DNA from: Dinghuibacter silviterrae
GTDB taxonomy: Bacteria > Bacteroidota > Bacteroidia > Chitinophagales > Chitinophagaceae
Length of the DNA stretch: 64,000 bases
Direction of reading: 5' to 3'
Assembly (NCBI RefSeq): GCF_004366355.1
Contig: NZ_SODV01000001.1
Span: 3,100,001 to 3,164,000, forward strand
Under the pieces are notes generated by a model. The model saw only the letters and a program-made list of their open reading frames with translations, searched no databases and had not been told where the DNA came from. This document shows, piece by piece, positions 1 to 6,658 of this stretch. The stretch's first letter is position 1, and each line of letters starts with the position of its first letter. The position numbers and the translations under genes were made by a program.

Positions 1-32
1 CGTACCAAATTTGAATTTTAACTTTGTGCAGC

Positions 33-779
33 ATGGCATACTCAACAACACCTAGCACCCTCCCCGTTTCCCGCCGCCTCGGCGCGCGCGACAGCATCCA
101 AAAGGGGATTTACGCCGTCATCAACCCCTTTGTCAAAGGGCTGATCCGCATCGGTTTCACCCCCAACGTGGTGACCACCGTCGGGTTTCTTTTGAACATA
201 GGCGTCGCCGTTATCTTTATCATAGGCGCCGAGGAAGGCAACCGCGGAGACCTCTCCTACGTCGGCTGGGCCGGTGGCCTGGTCCTTTTCGCGGGACTTT
301 TCGACATGCTCGACGGGCAGGTCGCCCGCCTGGGGAATATGAGCTCCACCTTTGGCGCCCTCTACGACTCCGTACTGGACCGGTACAGCGAGCTCGTCAT
401 GTTTCTCGGGATCTGTTACTACCTCGTCGCCCACCACTATTTCCTGAGCTCCCTGTTCTCCTTCCTGGCCCTCATCGGGTCCATGATGGTCAGCTACACC
501 CGCGCCCGGAGCGAGGGTCTCGGCATCCAGAACAAGGGCGGCCTCATGCAGCGCCCCGAGCGCGTCATCCTCGTGGGCCTGTCCGCCATCGCCTGCGGGA
601 CCACCGCCCACTTTATCGGCGGCGACTACAAATGGTACGTCAGCGGGATCCGCTGGCACCTCTTTGAAACGATGTCCATCTTTACGATACCGCTTACCGT
701 GATGGCCGTACTGACAAACATTACCGCCATCAAGCGGCTGGTGGCCGCCAAGGCGGCGTTGGAGGAGGCAGGACGATGA
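33..779 (+). CDS. CDP-alcohol phosphatidyltransferase family membrane protein
   Basis: Integral membrane enzyme of 248 residues that should transfer a phosphoalcohol from a CDP-activated lipid. The family signature is complete: DGQVAR, then G after eight residues, then YDSVLDRYSE, matching DGx2ARx8Gx3Dx3D with its metal-binding aspartates. Several hydrophobic segments surround it. I chose the ATG at 33 because the in-frame codon upstream (24) is a weak TTG. It overlaps the next gene by four bases (ATGA). The genes downstream (fatty-acid hydroxylase-like and Aur1-like) make phosphatidylinositol(-phosphate) synthase the likeliest role by context. The motif alone cannot separate this from other CDP-alcohol enzymes. 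Confidence 0.85.
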   Translation: MAYSTTPSTLPVSRRLGARDSIQKGIYAVINPFVKGLIRIGFTPNVVTTVGFLLNIGVAVIFIIGAEEGNRGDLSYVGWAGGLVLFAGLFDMLDGQVARLGNMSSTFGALYDSVLDRYSELVMFLGICYYLVAHHYFLSSLFSFLALIGSMMVSYTRARSEGLGIQNKGGLMQRPERVILVGLSAIACGTTAHFIGGDYKWYVSGIRWHLFETMSIFTIPLTVMAVLTNITAIKRLVAAKAALEEAGR

Positions 780-1279
780 TCCCGGCATTATTTTTACTAC
801 TGAGCCTGATCCCCGTAGATTCGATGCCCACCCCCACGGGCAACCCCAAACAATTGTTCTACCTCCAGCGCACCCCCAACACCAACACCATTGTGATCGA
901 GCTCAACGACAAGGACGGCGTGCCCAACCCGGACAACCCCGTCCACGTTTTCTGGCTGCGGTACCAGGAACAGGGGCAAAGACAGGAATTAAACTACATA
1001 CAGCGTACCTTTGCCTACGGGATCAAATCCAGGCGGATGGGGCCGGAAAAGTACGAGCTCCACTTCGTGTCCTACAAGAAGTATTCGATGTACCTGATCA
1101 AGGCGGCGGATCATCAATACCATGTTTTTGCCGACCTCAACGGGCGCGTGATCATCCTCCACCGGATCTATCTGGAGATCCGGGGCGGGTCCTTCTGGAC
1201 ACCCCACGTGGAGTATGTGGAACTAAAAGGGATCGACCCCGCGAACGGCAAGGACGTGGTGGGCAGGATCAAAATCTGA
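776..1279 (+). CDS. DUF4833 family protein
   Basis: A 167-residue protein with a short hydrophobic N-terminus (MIPALFLLLSLIPVDS), so probably exported or membrane-anchored. The body resembles DUF4833: an NTNTIVIELN strand, a PVHVFWLRYQEQG segment and an AYGIKSRRMG segment. The function of the family is unknown to me. It starts inside the stop of the CDP-alcohol transferase gene (ATGA overlap) and ends six bases before the hydroxylase-like gene, so it belongs to the same lipid operon. A role in handling or transporting the lipid product is only inference. The family call rests on recalled pattern, not on a search. Confidence 0.6.
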   Translation: MIPALFLLLSLIPVDSMPTPTGNPKQLFYLQRTPNTNTIVIELNDKDGVPNPDNPVHVFWLRYQEQGQRQELNYIQRTFAYGIKSRRMGPEKYELHFVSYKKYSMYLIKAADHQYHVFADLNGRVIILHRIYLEIRGGSFWTPHVEYVELKGIDPANGKDVVGRIKI

Positions 1280-1284
1280 ACAAC

Positions 1285-1935
1285 ATGAAACGCAACTACA
1301 TTTCCAATTCGACGGAGTCGACCCGCATGTTCAAGGCCGGCTGGATGGAGGCCCTGAGCAAGGTGCCCTTCTTTGTACCGTTGATCATCTACATACCGGT
1401 GGTGGGGTATTTCCTCTATCGTTCCTTCGCTGCGGGAGCGGGGCTGCCCTCGGTGGCCGGATTTTTTGCGCTGGGGCTCCTGGCCTGGACGATCGCCGAA
1501 TACATCCTGCACCGGTTCGTGTTCCACTACCAGCCGGGCTCGAAGTGGGGACAGCGGCTGCACTTTATTTTCCACGGAGTGCACCACGACTATCCCCGGG
1601 ACGCGCTCCGGCTGGTGATGCCGCCCTCGGCCAGCATCCCCCTGGCCTTTGGGTTTTATTTCCTGTTCCGCATGTTCTTCGTTGCAGCGCATTTATACGC
1701 CTTCTTTCCGGGTTTTGTCACGGGCTACCTCGTATACGACATGATGCACTACGCCATGCACCACGCCAACTTCAAAAGCGGGTGGTTCAAACGCATCAAA
1801 CAACACCACATGCTGCATCACTACGACGACATGTCCAAGGGCTACGGCGTCAGCTCCGTGCTTTGGGACAAGATTTTTCACTCCGATTTTCCCAAAATGG
1901 GCCCCGAAGGGGCCGTACGGCAAAAGAAAGCATAG
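1285..1935 (+). CDS. Fatty acid hydroxylase / sterol desaturase superfamily protein
   Basis: Membrane di-iron oxygenase of 216 residues. The histidine clusters are visible in order: HRFVFHY, HFIFHGVHHDYP, and HHANFKSGW followed by RIKQHHMLHHY. This spacing is typical of the FA2H/Scs7-type hydroxylases that act on fatty acyl chains of sphingolipids, as well as of sterol desaturases and carotene hydroxylases. Hydrophobic helices lie at about residues 30-75 and 110-150. It sits between DUF4833 and an Aur1-like gene, and its stop codon overlaps the GTG start of the next gene by one base. Hydroxylation of a ceramide or its acyl chain is the best contextual guess. Confidence 0.8.
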   Translation: MKRNYISNSTESTRMFKAGWMEALSKVPFFVPLIIYIPVVGYFLYRSFAAGAGLPSVAGFFALGLLAWTIAEYILHRFVFHYQPGSKWGQRLHFIFHGVHHDYPRDALRLVMPPSASIPLAFGFYFLFRMFFVAAHLYAFFPGFVTGYLVYDMMHYAMHHANFKSGWFKRIKQHHMLHHYDDMSKGYGVSSVLWDKIFHSDFPKMGPEGAVRQKKA

Positions 1936-2849
1936 TGGCCTTTTTTCCAAAAACATCCGTCAAAGCCGGCGCGCGCGCCATGGCCATCGCCGTCGCATAC
2001 CTCTTGCTGGCAACACTTCTCGTCGGGTTTAAACCGGAACAGGTCGGGTTGTCCGTTTTCTGCCTCGCCCTGTTTTTTGTCAGCACCGGCACCCGGCAAT
2101 TCCTGTTCGCCTTTGGCGCCTTTATCGTCTTCTGGGTGTTGTTCGACTTTATGAAGGCGCTGCCGAACTATGCCGTCAGCCCGGTGCATATCCGGGACCT
2201 TTATGAGGCCGACAAACGCCTGTTCCACGTCGGCGGGTTGTCGTACAACGAATACTGGGCCGCGCATACCAGCACCCCGCTCGACCTGGCCACGGGGTTT
2301 GCCTATCTCTGCTGGATGCCGGTGCCCCTGGGGTTCGGGATTTATTTATTCGCGCGTAAACGGGCCTTTGTCGTCCCCTTTGCGCTGACCTTCCTTTGGG
2401 TCAACCTCCTGGGGTTCGTCATCTACTATACTTTCCCGGCGGCCCCGCCCTGGTACGTGCAGTTGCACGGTTTCGACCTCAACCTCCATACCCCGGGGAA
2501 CACCGCCGGTCTGCACCGTTTTGACCTCTTCTTTGGCATCCACCTGTTCGAAGGATTGTATGCCAAAAGCTCCAACGTGTTTGCAGCCATGCCGTCCCTC
2601 CACGCGGCGTATCCCCTGGTGACGCTGTATTACGGCCTGAAAAGCCGGGCCGGCTGGATCAACGTTTTCCTGGGGCTGGTCGTACTCGGTATCTGGTTTG
2701 CGGCGGTGTATACCAGCCACCACTATGTGCTGGATGTGCTGGCGGGGATTGGGTGTGCCGTGGTGGGGATATTTTTTTGGGAAAAGGGGTTGATGCGGTC
2801 GGGGCGGTTTCGCAGGTTTTTAGCCGGTTATCAGGAACGGGTGGCCTAA
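1935..2849 (+). CDS. Aur1-like PAP2 superfamily phosphotransferase (putative inositolphosphorylceramide synthase)
   Basis: A 304-residue polytopic membrane protein. It carries the lipid phosphatase/phosphotransferase motifs AMPSLHAAYPL and YTSHHYVLDVLAG, whose histidines and aspartate form the catalytic site of PAP2 enzymes. The layout and the FPAAPPWY segment fit the Aur1/IPC-synthase branch (PAP2_3), which moves phosphoinositol from phosphatidylinositol to ceramide. I chose the GTG at 1935, overlapping the previous TAG, because the basic stretch it adds precedes the first membrane helix. An ATG at 1980 is the alternative. Its 3' end overlaps the convergent higA gene by four bases. Substrate is inferred from neighbours. 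Confidence 0.75.
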   Translation: MAFFPKTSVKAGARAMAIAVAYLLLATLLVGFKPEQVGLSVFCLALFFVSTGTRQFLFAFGAFIVFWVLFDFMKALPNYAVSPVHIRDLYEADKRLFHVGGLSYNEYWAAHTSTPLDLATGFAYLCWMPVPLGFGIYLFARKRAFVVPFALTFLWVNLLGFVIYYTFPAAPPWYVQLHGFDLNLHTPGNTAGLHRFDLFFGIHLFEGLYAKSSNVFAAMPSLHAAYPLVTLYYGLKSRAGWINVFLGLVVLGIWFAAVYTSHHYVLDVLAGIGCAVVGIFFWEKGLMRSGRFRRFLAGYQERVA

Positions 2850-3181
2850 GCCACGGATTTCTTTTTCCGGGTACGCGTTTTGTCCTTTGCCATCAATGAC
2901 CGGAGTATGGTCAGGTCATAGGAATTTTGAAGCCGTAACCAGGTTTCGGCAGATATATCGAGCAGGTGTTGCAGTTTCAATGCGAGCAAAGGGGATATGT
3001 TGCGCTTCCCTTTAAACAGCTCGCTGAGGTGGCCCGGCTGTATCCCCAGGGATTTTGCGACTTCCATTTTAACCAGCTTGCGCGCTTCAATTTCGTCCTT
3101 CAAAATTTCGCCGGGATGTACGGCAACGGGGGAATGGATGATTTGTTTGTTGGTTCCTACAATGACGTGTTGGTTTTCCAT
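2846..3181 (-). CDS. higA: HigA-family antitoxin, XRE-type DNA-binding protein
   Basis: A 111-residue protein with a helix-turn-helix at about residues 36-75 (ILKDEIEARKLVKMEVAKSL and LSELFKGKRNISPLLALKL). The HPGEILKDE opening and the SAETWLRLQNSYDL tail are typical of HigA/VapI antitoxins. It follows higB after two bases, the toxin-first order of higBA loci. It should neutralise HigB and, with it, repress the operon through the inverted repeat at 3494-3512. A basic tail (KTRTRKKKSVA) ends the protein, and its last codons overlap the end of the Aur1-like gene on the other strand. Confidence 0.9.
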   Translation of the reverse strand: MENQHVIVGTNKQIIHSPVAVHPGEILKDEIEARKLVKMEVAKSLGIQPGHLSELFKGKRNISPLLALKLQHLLDISAETWLRLQNSYDLTILRSLMAKDKTRTRKKKSVA

Positions 3182-3183
3182 AA

Positions 3184-3480
3184 CTAATGATAATCGGTGA
3201 GTTCGTGGATCTCTACGATTTCCTTTGCGATCTTCAGTACGAGCCTGTATCGGTCGTTCACCCGGATACTGTGCATTCCCCGGAATCTTTCCTCTTTCGT
3301 CAGCGCTTCGAAATGCAGGCTTTTGAAGGCGGTCAACTCGATGGCGTGCGTAGCTTCCTTTAGAACCGCGATCTTTCTTATAAAGCTTCGGATCACCTCC
3401 TTTCCAAAAACCGGCTTCCCGGTTTCTCTTCCACTTCTATACAACACTTCCAGGCTAGCGTTTCTAAATACGACTTCCAT
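3184..3480 (-). CDS. higB: HigB-family mRNA interferase toxin (RelE fold)
   Basis: A small basic protein of 98 residues from the ATG at 3480 (MEVVFRNASLEVLYRSGRET). The frame stays open to 3501, but the promoter described at 3494-3530 argues for the internal ATG. Motifs of the HigB/RelE group are visible: FKSLHFEALTKEERFRGMHS, then IRVNDRYRLVLKI and VEIHELTDYH, where the conserved arginine and terminal histidine belong to the ribosome-dependent endonuclease site. It lies two bases upstream of higA. No mobile-element sequence flanks the pair. Confidence 0.88.
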   Translation of the reverse strand: MEVVFRNASLEVLYRSGRETGKPVFGKEVIRSFIRKIAVLKEATHAIELTAFKSLHFEALTKEERFRGMHSIRVNDRYRLVLKIAKEIVEIHELTDYH

Positions 3481-3493
3481 GGTACATGGAATT

Positions 3494-3530
3494 TTTACCA
3501 AAATTAGGTAAATTTAAATATACTAACAAG
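3494..3530 (-). promoter_or_regulatory. higBA promoter with inverted-repeat operator
   Basis: On the minus strand a Bacteroidota -7 box TAATTTTG occupies 3499-3506. A CTTG at 3527-3530 lies 20 bases upstream as the -33 element. The inverted repeat TTTACC (3494-3499) and GGTAAA (3507-3512) brackets the -7 box exactly, so a bound HigA dimer would block the promoter. The transcript would start about 12 bases before the higB ATG at 3480. Confidence 0.6.
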
Positions 3531-3559
3531 TGTTATCTTTACCCCTCAAACCCAAAAGA

Positions 3560-4738
3560 ATGGCACAAAAAGAAGTCTTCATCATAGGCACCGCCCGCAC
3601 CCCCATCGGCAGTTTTAACGGCGCCCTGGCGTCCGTACCGGCGCCCCGGCTGGGAGCCGTGGCCATCAAGGCCGCGCTGGAAAGGGCGGGGGTGGACCCC
3701 GGGCAGGTTCGGGAAGTATTTATGGGGAACGTGCTCCCGGCGAACATAGGGCAGGCCCCGGCCAACCAGGCCAGTATTTTCGCGGGGATTCCTACGTCGG
3801 TCCCCTGTACCACGGTGAATAAGGTCTGCGCTTCGGGGATGAAGGCCATCATGACCGGCACCCAGGGCATCCTGCTCGGGGACGTCAACGTGGTGGTGGC
3901 CGGTGGGATGGAGAGCATGTCCAACGTGCCGTATTACCTCGATAAAGCCCGGAACGGCTACCGGATGGGACACGGGCAGGTGATCGACGGGATGTTGAAG
4001 GACGGGCTCTGGGACCCCTATAAAGATTATGCGATGGGAAATGCGGGGGAACTTTGCAGTACGAAATACGGGTTGACCCGCGAGCTGCAGGACGCTTACG
4101 CCATAAAAAGCTACGAACGTGCGGCCGATGCTTATGCCAAAGGCTACTTCGCAGAAGAGCTGACCCCGGTGGAGGTAGCCGGGAAGGAACCCATCACCGT
4201 GAGGGAGGACGAAGAGTACAAACGGGTCAAATTCGACAAGATACCCACCTTGAAACCGGCGTTTACAAAGGACGGCGCCATCACGGCGGCCAACGCGTCC
4301 AAGATCAACGACGGGGCTGCTGCCGTCGTTCTGGCGGATGCAGAGACGGTCAAAAAGAACGGCTGGAAACCGCTGGCTAAAATCGTGTCTTATGCAGACG
4401 CCAGTCAGGATCCCGAATGGTTTACCACGACGCCGACCCTGGCGATGCTTCGTGCCCTCCAAAAAGCGGGGCTGAAAACGGAAGACATTGACGTTTTCGA
4501 GATCAATGAAGCCTTTAGCTGCGTGGCGATGGCCAACGCCAAGGATATGGGGATTCCCTTTCAAAAGCTCAACGTGTGGGGTGGGGCGGTGGCGCTCGGG
4601 CACCCGATCGGTTGCAGCGGGGCACGGATCACCGTGACGCTGTTGAGCATCCTGCGGCAGACGGGCGGGCGTTTCGGCCTGGCCGGTATCTGTAACGGGG
4701 GCGGGGGCGCCAGCGCGCTGCTGATCGAGCGGCTCTAG
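3560..4738 (+). CDS. Acetyl-CoA C-acyltransferase (thiolase)
   Basis: A 392-residue thiolase of normal length. The acyl-accepting cysteine is Cys90 in NKVCASGMKAI. The C-terminal half has INEAFS, then GGAVALGHPIGCSGAR with its catalytic histidine, and CNGGGGASAL with the proton-relay cysteine. The enzyme joins two acetyl-CoA to acetoacetyl-CoA or cleaves 3-ketoacyl-CoA. It stands alone, so biosynthetic and degradative roles cannot be told apart. The ATG at 3560 is preferred over an in-frame GTG at 3530. A -7-like TATCTTTA lies at 3534-3541, making its promoter divergent from that of higBA. Confidence 0.93.
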   Translation: MAQKEVFIIGTARTPIGSFNGALASVPAPRLGAVAIKAALERAGVDPGQVREVFMGNVLPANIGQAPANQASIFAGIPTSVPCTTVNKVCASGMKAIMTGTQGILLGDVNVVVAGGMESMSNVPYYLDKARNGYRMGHGQVIDGMLKDGLWDPYKDYAMGNAGELCSTKYGLTRELQDAYAIKSYERAADAYAKGYFAEELTPVEVAGKEPITVREDEEYKRVKFDKIPTLKPAFTKDGAITAANASKINDGAAAVVLADAETVKKNGWKPLAKIVSYADASQDPEWFTTTPTLAMLRALQKAGLKTEDIDVFEINEAFSCVAMANAKDMGIPFQKLNVWGGAVALGHPIGCSGARITVTLLSILRQTGGRFGLAGICNGGGGASALLIERL

Positions 4739-4740
4739 CG

Positions 4741-4801
4741 CGGCTGGCGGGCGCCAACAATGCGGCTGACCGGGCGCCAAAAATGCGCCTTACCGGGCGC
4801 C
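4741..4801. repeat. Imperfect 22-23 bp tandem repeat between convergent genes
   Basis: Two full units (4741-4762 and 4763-4785) and a partial third (4786-4801) share the core CGGCTG..CGGGCGCCAA.AATG. The third unit includes the last codons and stop of the gene on the minus strand, so the repeat has expanded into or out of coding sequence. Confidence 0.6.
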
Positions 4802-5350
4802 TGTAAGCCGATAGGCCGCCAGCCTCGTCTCCAGCAACGTAATCAGGCTCCGCAGGTCATAGTCGACCTCGTGTGCCGGTATCTGGATCGGCGAACCGGT
4901 TTGTTCGAGCAGGCGCACGAGGACCTTCCGTTTGCCGGTGTTCCGCTGGCGGTCGATGTACAGCTGCGGGTGTTTGACATCGATGGTCAGGTATCGTTTG
5001 CCTTTAATCTCAGACTCGCGGATCCCAGAGATGTCGTCCCAGTTGATGAGCCCGTCTCCCGGGGTGCCGGTATGGTCGTAGATGTCCTTGTCCGAAATGA
5101 TCATTGCGGGGAAAACGGTGGCGATACGGACGGCCATGATGTAGCTGTAGATTCCCCCGGCCACCATGATGGAAACGCCCACGGCTTCGATGATAAAGGG
5201 CGTGATCCATTTGGAGTCGAGGAAGGAACCGGGGTCGATGAGGAGGAAAAGACCTATGGCAAAAAAGAGTAATCCCCCGGCCAGGTACCAGGCCAGGTTC
5301 TTTTTGTTACGGGCGATTTCGATCGGTGTGTCCTGGGGCATAGCAAGCAT
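4790..5350 (-). CDS. STM3941-like two-helix membrane protein
   Basis: A 186-residue protein starting MLAMPQDTPIEIARNKKN, followed by two hydrophobic helices (about residues 24-42 and 56-75) and a soluble C-terminal part rich in beta-strand-like segments (IRESEIKGKRYLTIDVKHP, IQIPAHEV). The arrangement resembles the uncharacterised STM3941 family, which looks like a membrane-anchored PH-like domain. No catalytic motif is apparent. Alternative starts at 5341 and 5371 exist. Its 3' end lies in the small tandem repeat shared with the thiolase side. No function is assigned. Confidence 0.65.
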   Translation of the reverse strand: MLAMPQDTPIEIARNKKNLAWYLAGGLLFFAIGLFLLIDPGSFLDSKWITPFIIEAVGVSIMVAGGIYSYIMAVRIATVFPAMIISDKDIYDHTGTPGDGLINWDDISGIRESEIKGKRYLTIDVKHPQLYIDRQRNTGKRKVLVRLLEQTGSPIQIPAHEVDYDLRSLITLLETRLAAYRLTGAR

Positions 5351-5399
5351 TTGATTAGAAATATAAACCATTCGACCGATAAATAAAAGCCCTTGGCGC

Positions 5400-6593
5400 T
5401 CAGGCCCGGTGCCGTAGCGGCAAAAGAAGGGTGAATTCCGCCCCCTCCCCCTCGCGCCCCCGTGCCGTAATCATCCCCCCGTGGGCCTCGACGATCTTTT
5501 TGGTGATCGCCAGCCCGATCCCGGTCCCCTCGTATTTGTCCTTGGAATGGAGGCGTTGGAAAAGGTCGAAGATCGTACCGGCGTATTGGGGGTCAAAGCC
5601 AATCCCATTGTCGCAAAAGCGGATGCGGACAAAGGTCCCGCGTTCGGACAGGGCGGTGCCGGGGTCGAGGAGCTCCAGGGCCGGCGCGTCAAAGGCCGGA
5701 CGGGCAATCAGGTCGGCGCTGATCCGGAGCACGGGCGGGACGTCGTCCCGGGTGAACTTCAGGGCGTTCCCAAGGATGTTTTGAAACACCTGCCGGATCT
5801 GGCCGGGGAGGACGTCGGCGTCGGGGAGCGGACCCATGAACAGGAAGATCCGCGCCTTTTTCTCCCGGATGACCAGCTCCAGGTCTTCCAGGATGTCGGC
5901 CAGAAGGTTTTTCAGGGAGGTCCGTTCAAACGGGACGCCCTGGGTGGGCAGGCTGGCGTAGGCGAGGACGTCGGTGATCAGCGATTGGGTGCGCAGCGCG
6001 GAGCGAAGGATCTTGTCGATGTATACCAAACCGCCTTCCTGCAGGTCCGGTCCATACTTGTCTTTGAGCAGTTGGGAGAACAGGAGGATCTTCCGCAAGG
6101 GTTCCTGGAGGTCGTGGGAAGCGGTAGACGCAAACTGTTGCAGGTGGTGGTTGCTTTGACGGAGGGCGCGGTTAAGGGTCACCTGTTCCACATAGTTGCT
6201 CTTGAGTTGTTGCTCCACGCGCTTTTTCTCCGTGACGTCCGTGATGGTGGCGACGAGACCCTGCGGGTTCCGGACCAGGGCGACTTCCACCCATTTGCCC
6301 CGTTCTTCCAGGTAAAGGTCCACTTGCATGGGCCGGTCCCGCTGGAGCGCGGTGGCGTACACCTCGAAAAGGCCGTAAGACCCCAGCATGGGGAGGTCCC
6401 TGCGCATCAGGCACCCGGTAAAGTCCAGGCCGGGCCTGTCGAGAAAAACGCCCAGCGCGTGGTTGGCGGTCAAGATAGCAAAGTCGGTTAAACAGCCGCC
6501 GGCATCGAACACGGGCCCCAGCGCAAGAATGGGGTGGGGGCAGGCATGAAAGGTGTCCTGCACCATCGCGCCGCCGGTGTCAAGGGCGTTCAT
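5400..6593 (-). CDS. PAS-domain sensor histidine kinase
   Basis: A 397-residue kinase with no obvious membrane helix, so probably cytoplasmic. An N-terminal PAS-like region (to about residue 125) is followed by the phosphoacceptor box FASTASHDLQEPLRKIL. The ATPase then shows the N box (NILGNALKFTRDD), G1 box (RFCDNGIGFDP), F region (FDLFQRLHSKDK) and G2 box (GTGIGLAITKKIVEAHGG). The HDLQEPLRK form is like that of phytochrome- and PAS-type bacterial kinases. No response regulator lies next to it, making it an orphan. I use the ATG at 6593 because an AGGAAGA stretch precedes it. A frame extension to 6644 has only a TTG. Confidence 0.9.
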   Translation of the reverse strand: MNALDTGGAMVQDTFHACPHPILALGPVFDAGGCLTDFAILTANHALGVFLDRPGLDFTGCLMRRDLPMLGSYGLFEVYATALQRDRPMQVDLYLEERGKWVEVALVRNPQGLVATITDVTEKKRVEQQLKSNYVEQVTLNRALRQSNHHLQQFASTASHDLQEPLRKILLFSQLLKDKYGPDLQEGGLVYIDKILRSALRTQSLITDVLAYASLPTQGVPFERTSLKNLLADILEDLELVIREKKARIFLFMGPLPDADVLPGQIRQVFQNILGNALKFTRDDVPPVLRISADLIARPAFDAPALELLDPGTALSERGTFVRIRFCDNGIGFDPQYAGTIFDLFQRLHSKDKYEGTGIGLAITKKIVEAHGGMITARGREGEGAEFTLLLPLRHRA

Positions 6594-6658
6594 AGGATCT
6601 TCCTGTGTATATTCTTCCACAATGCGTATTATTGTACCCTCCAAAAAAGAGGTGAAAC

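Noticed and set aside
2846-3480. higBA as a mark of an integrated mobile element
   Set aside because: No integrase, transposase, direct repeats or tRNA border the pair; neighbours look like core genes.
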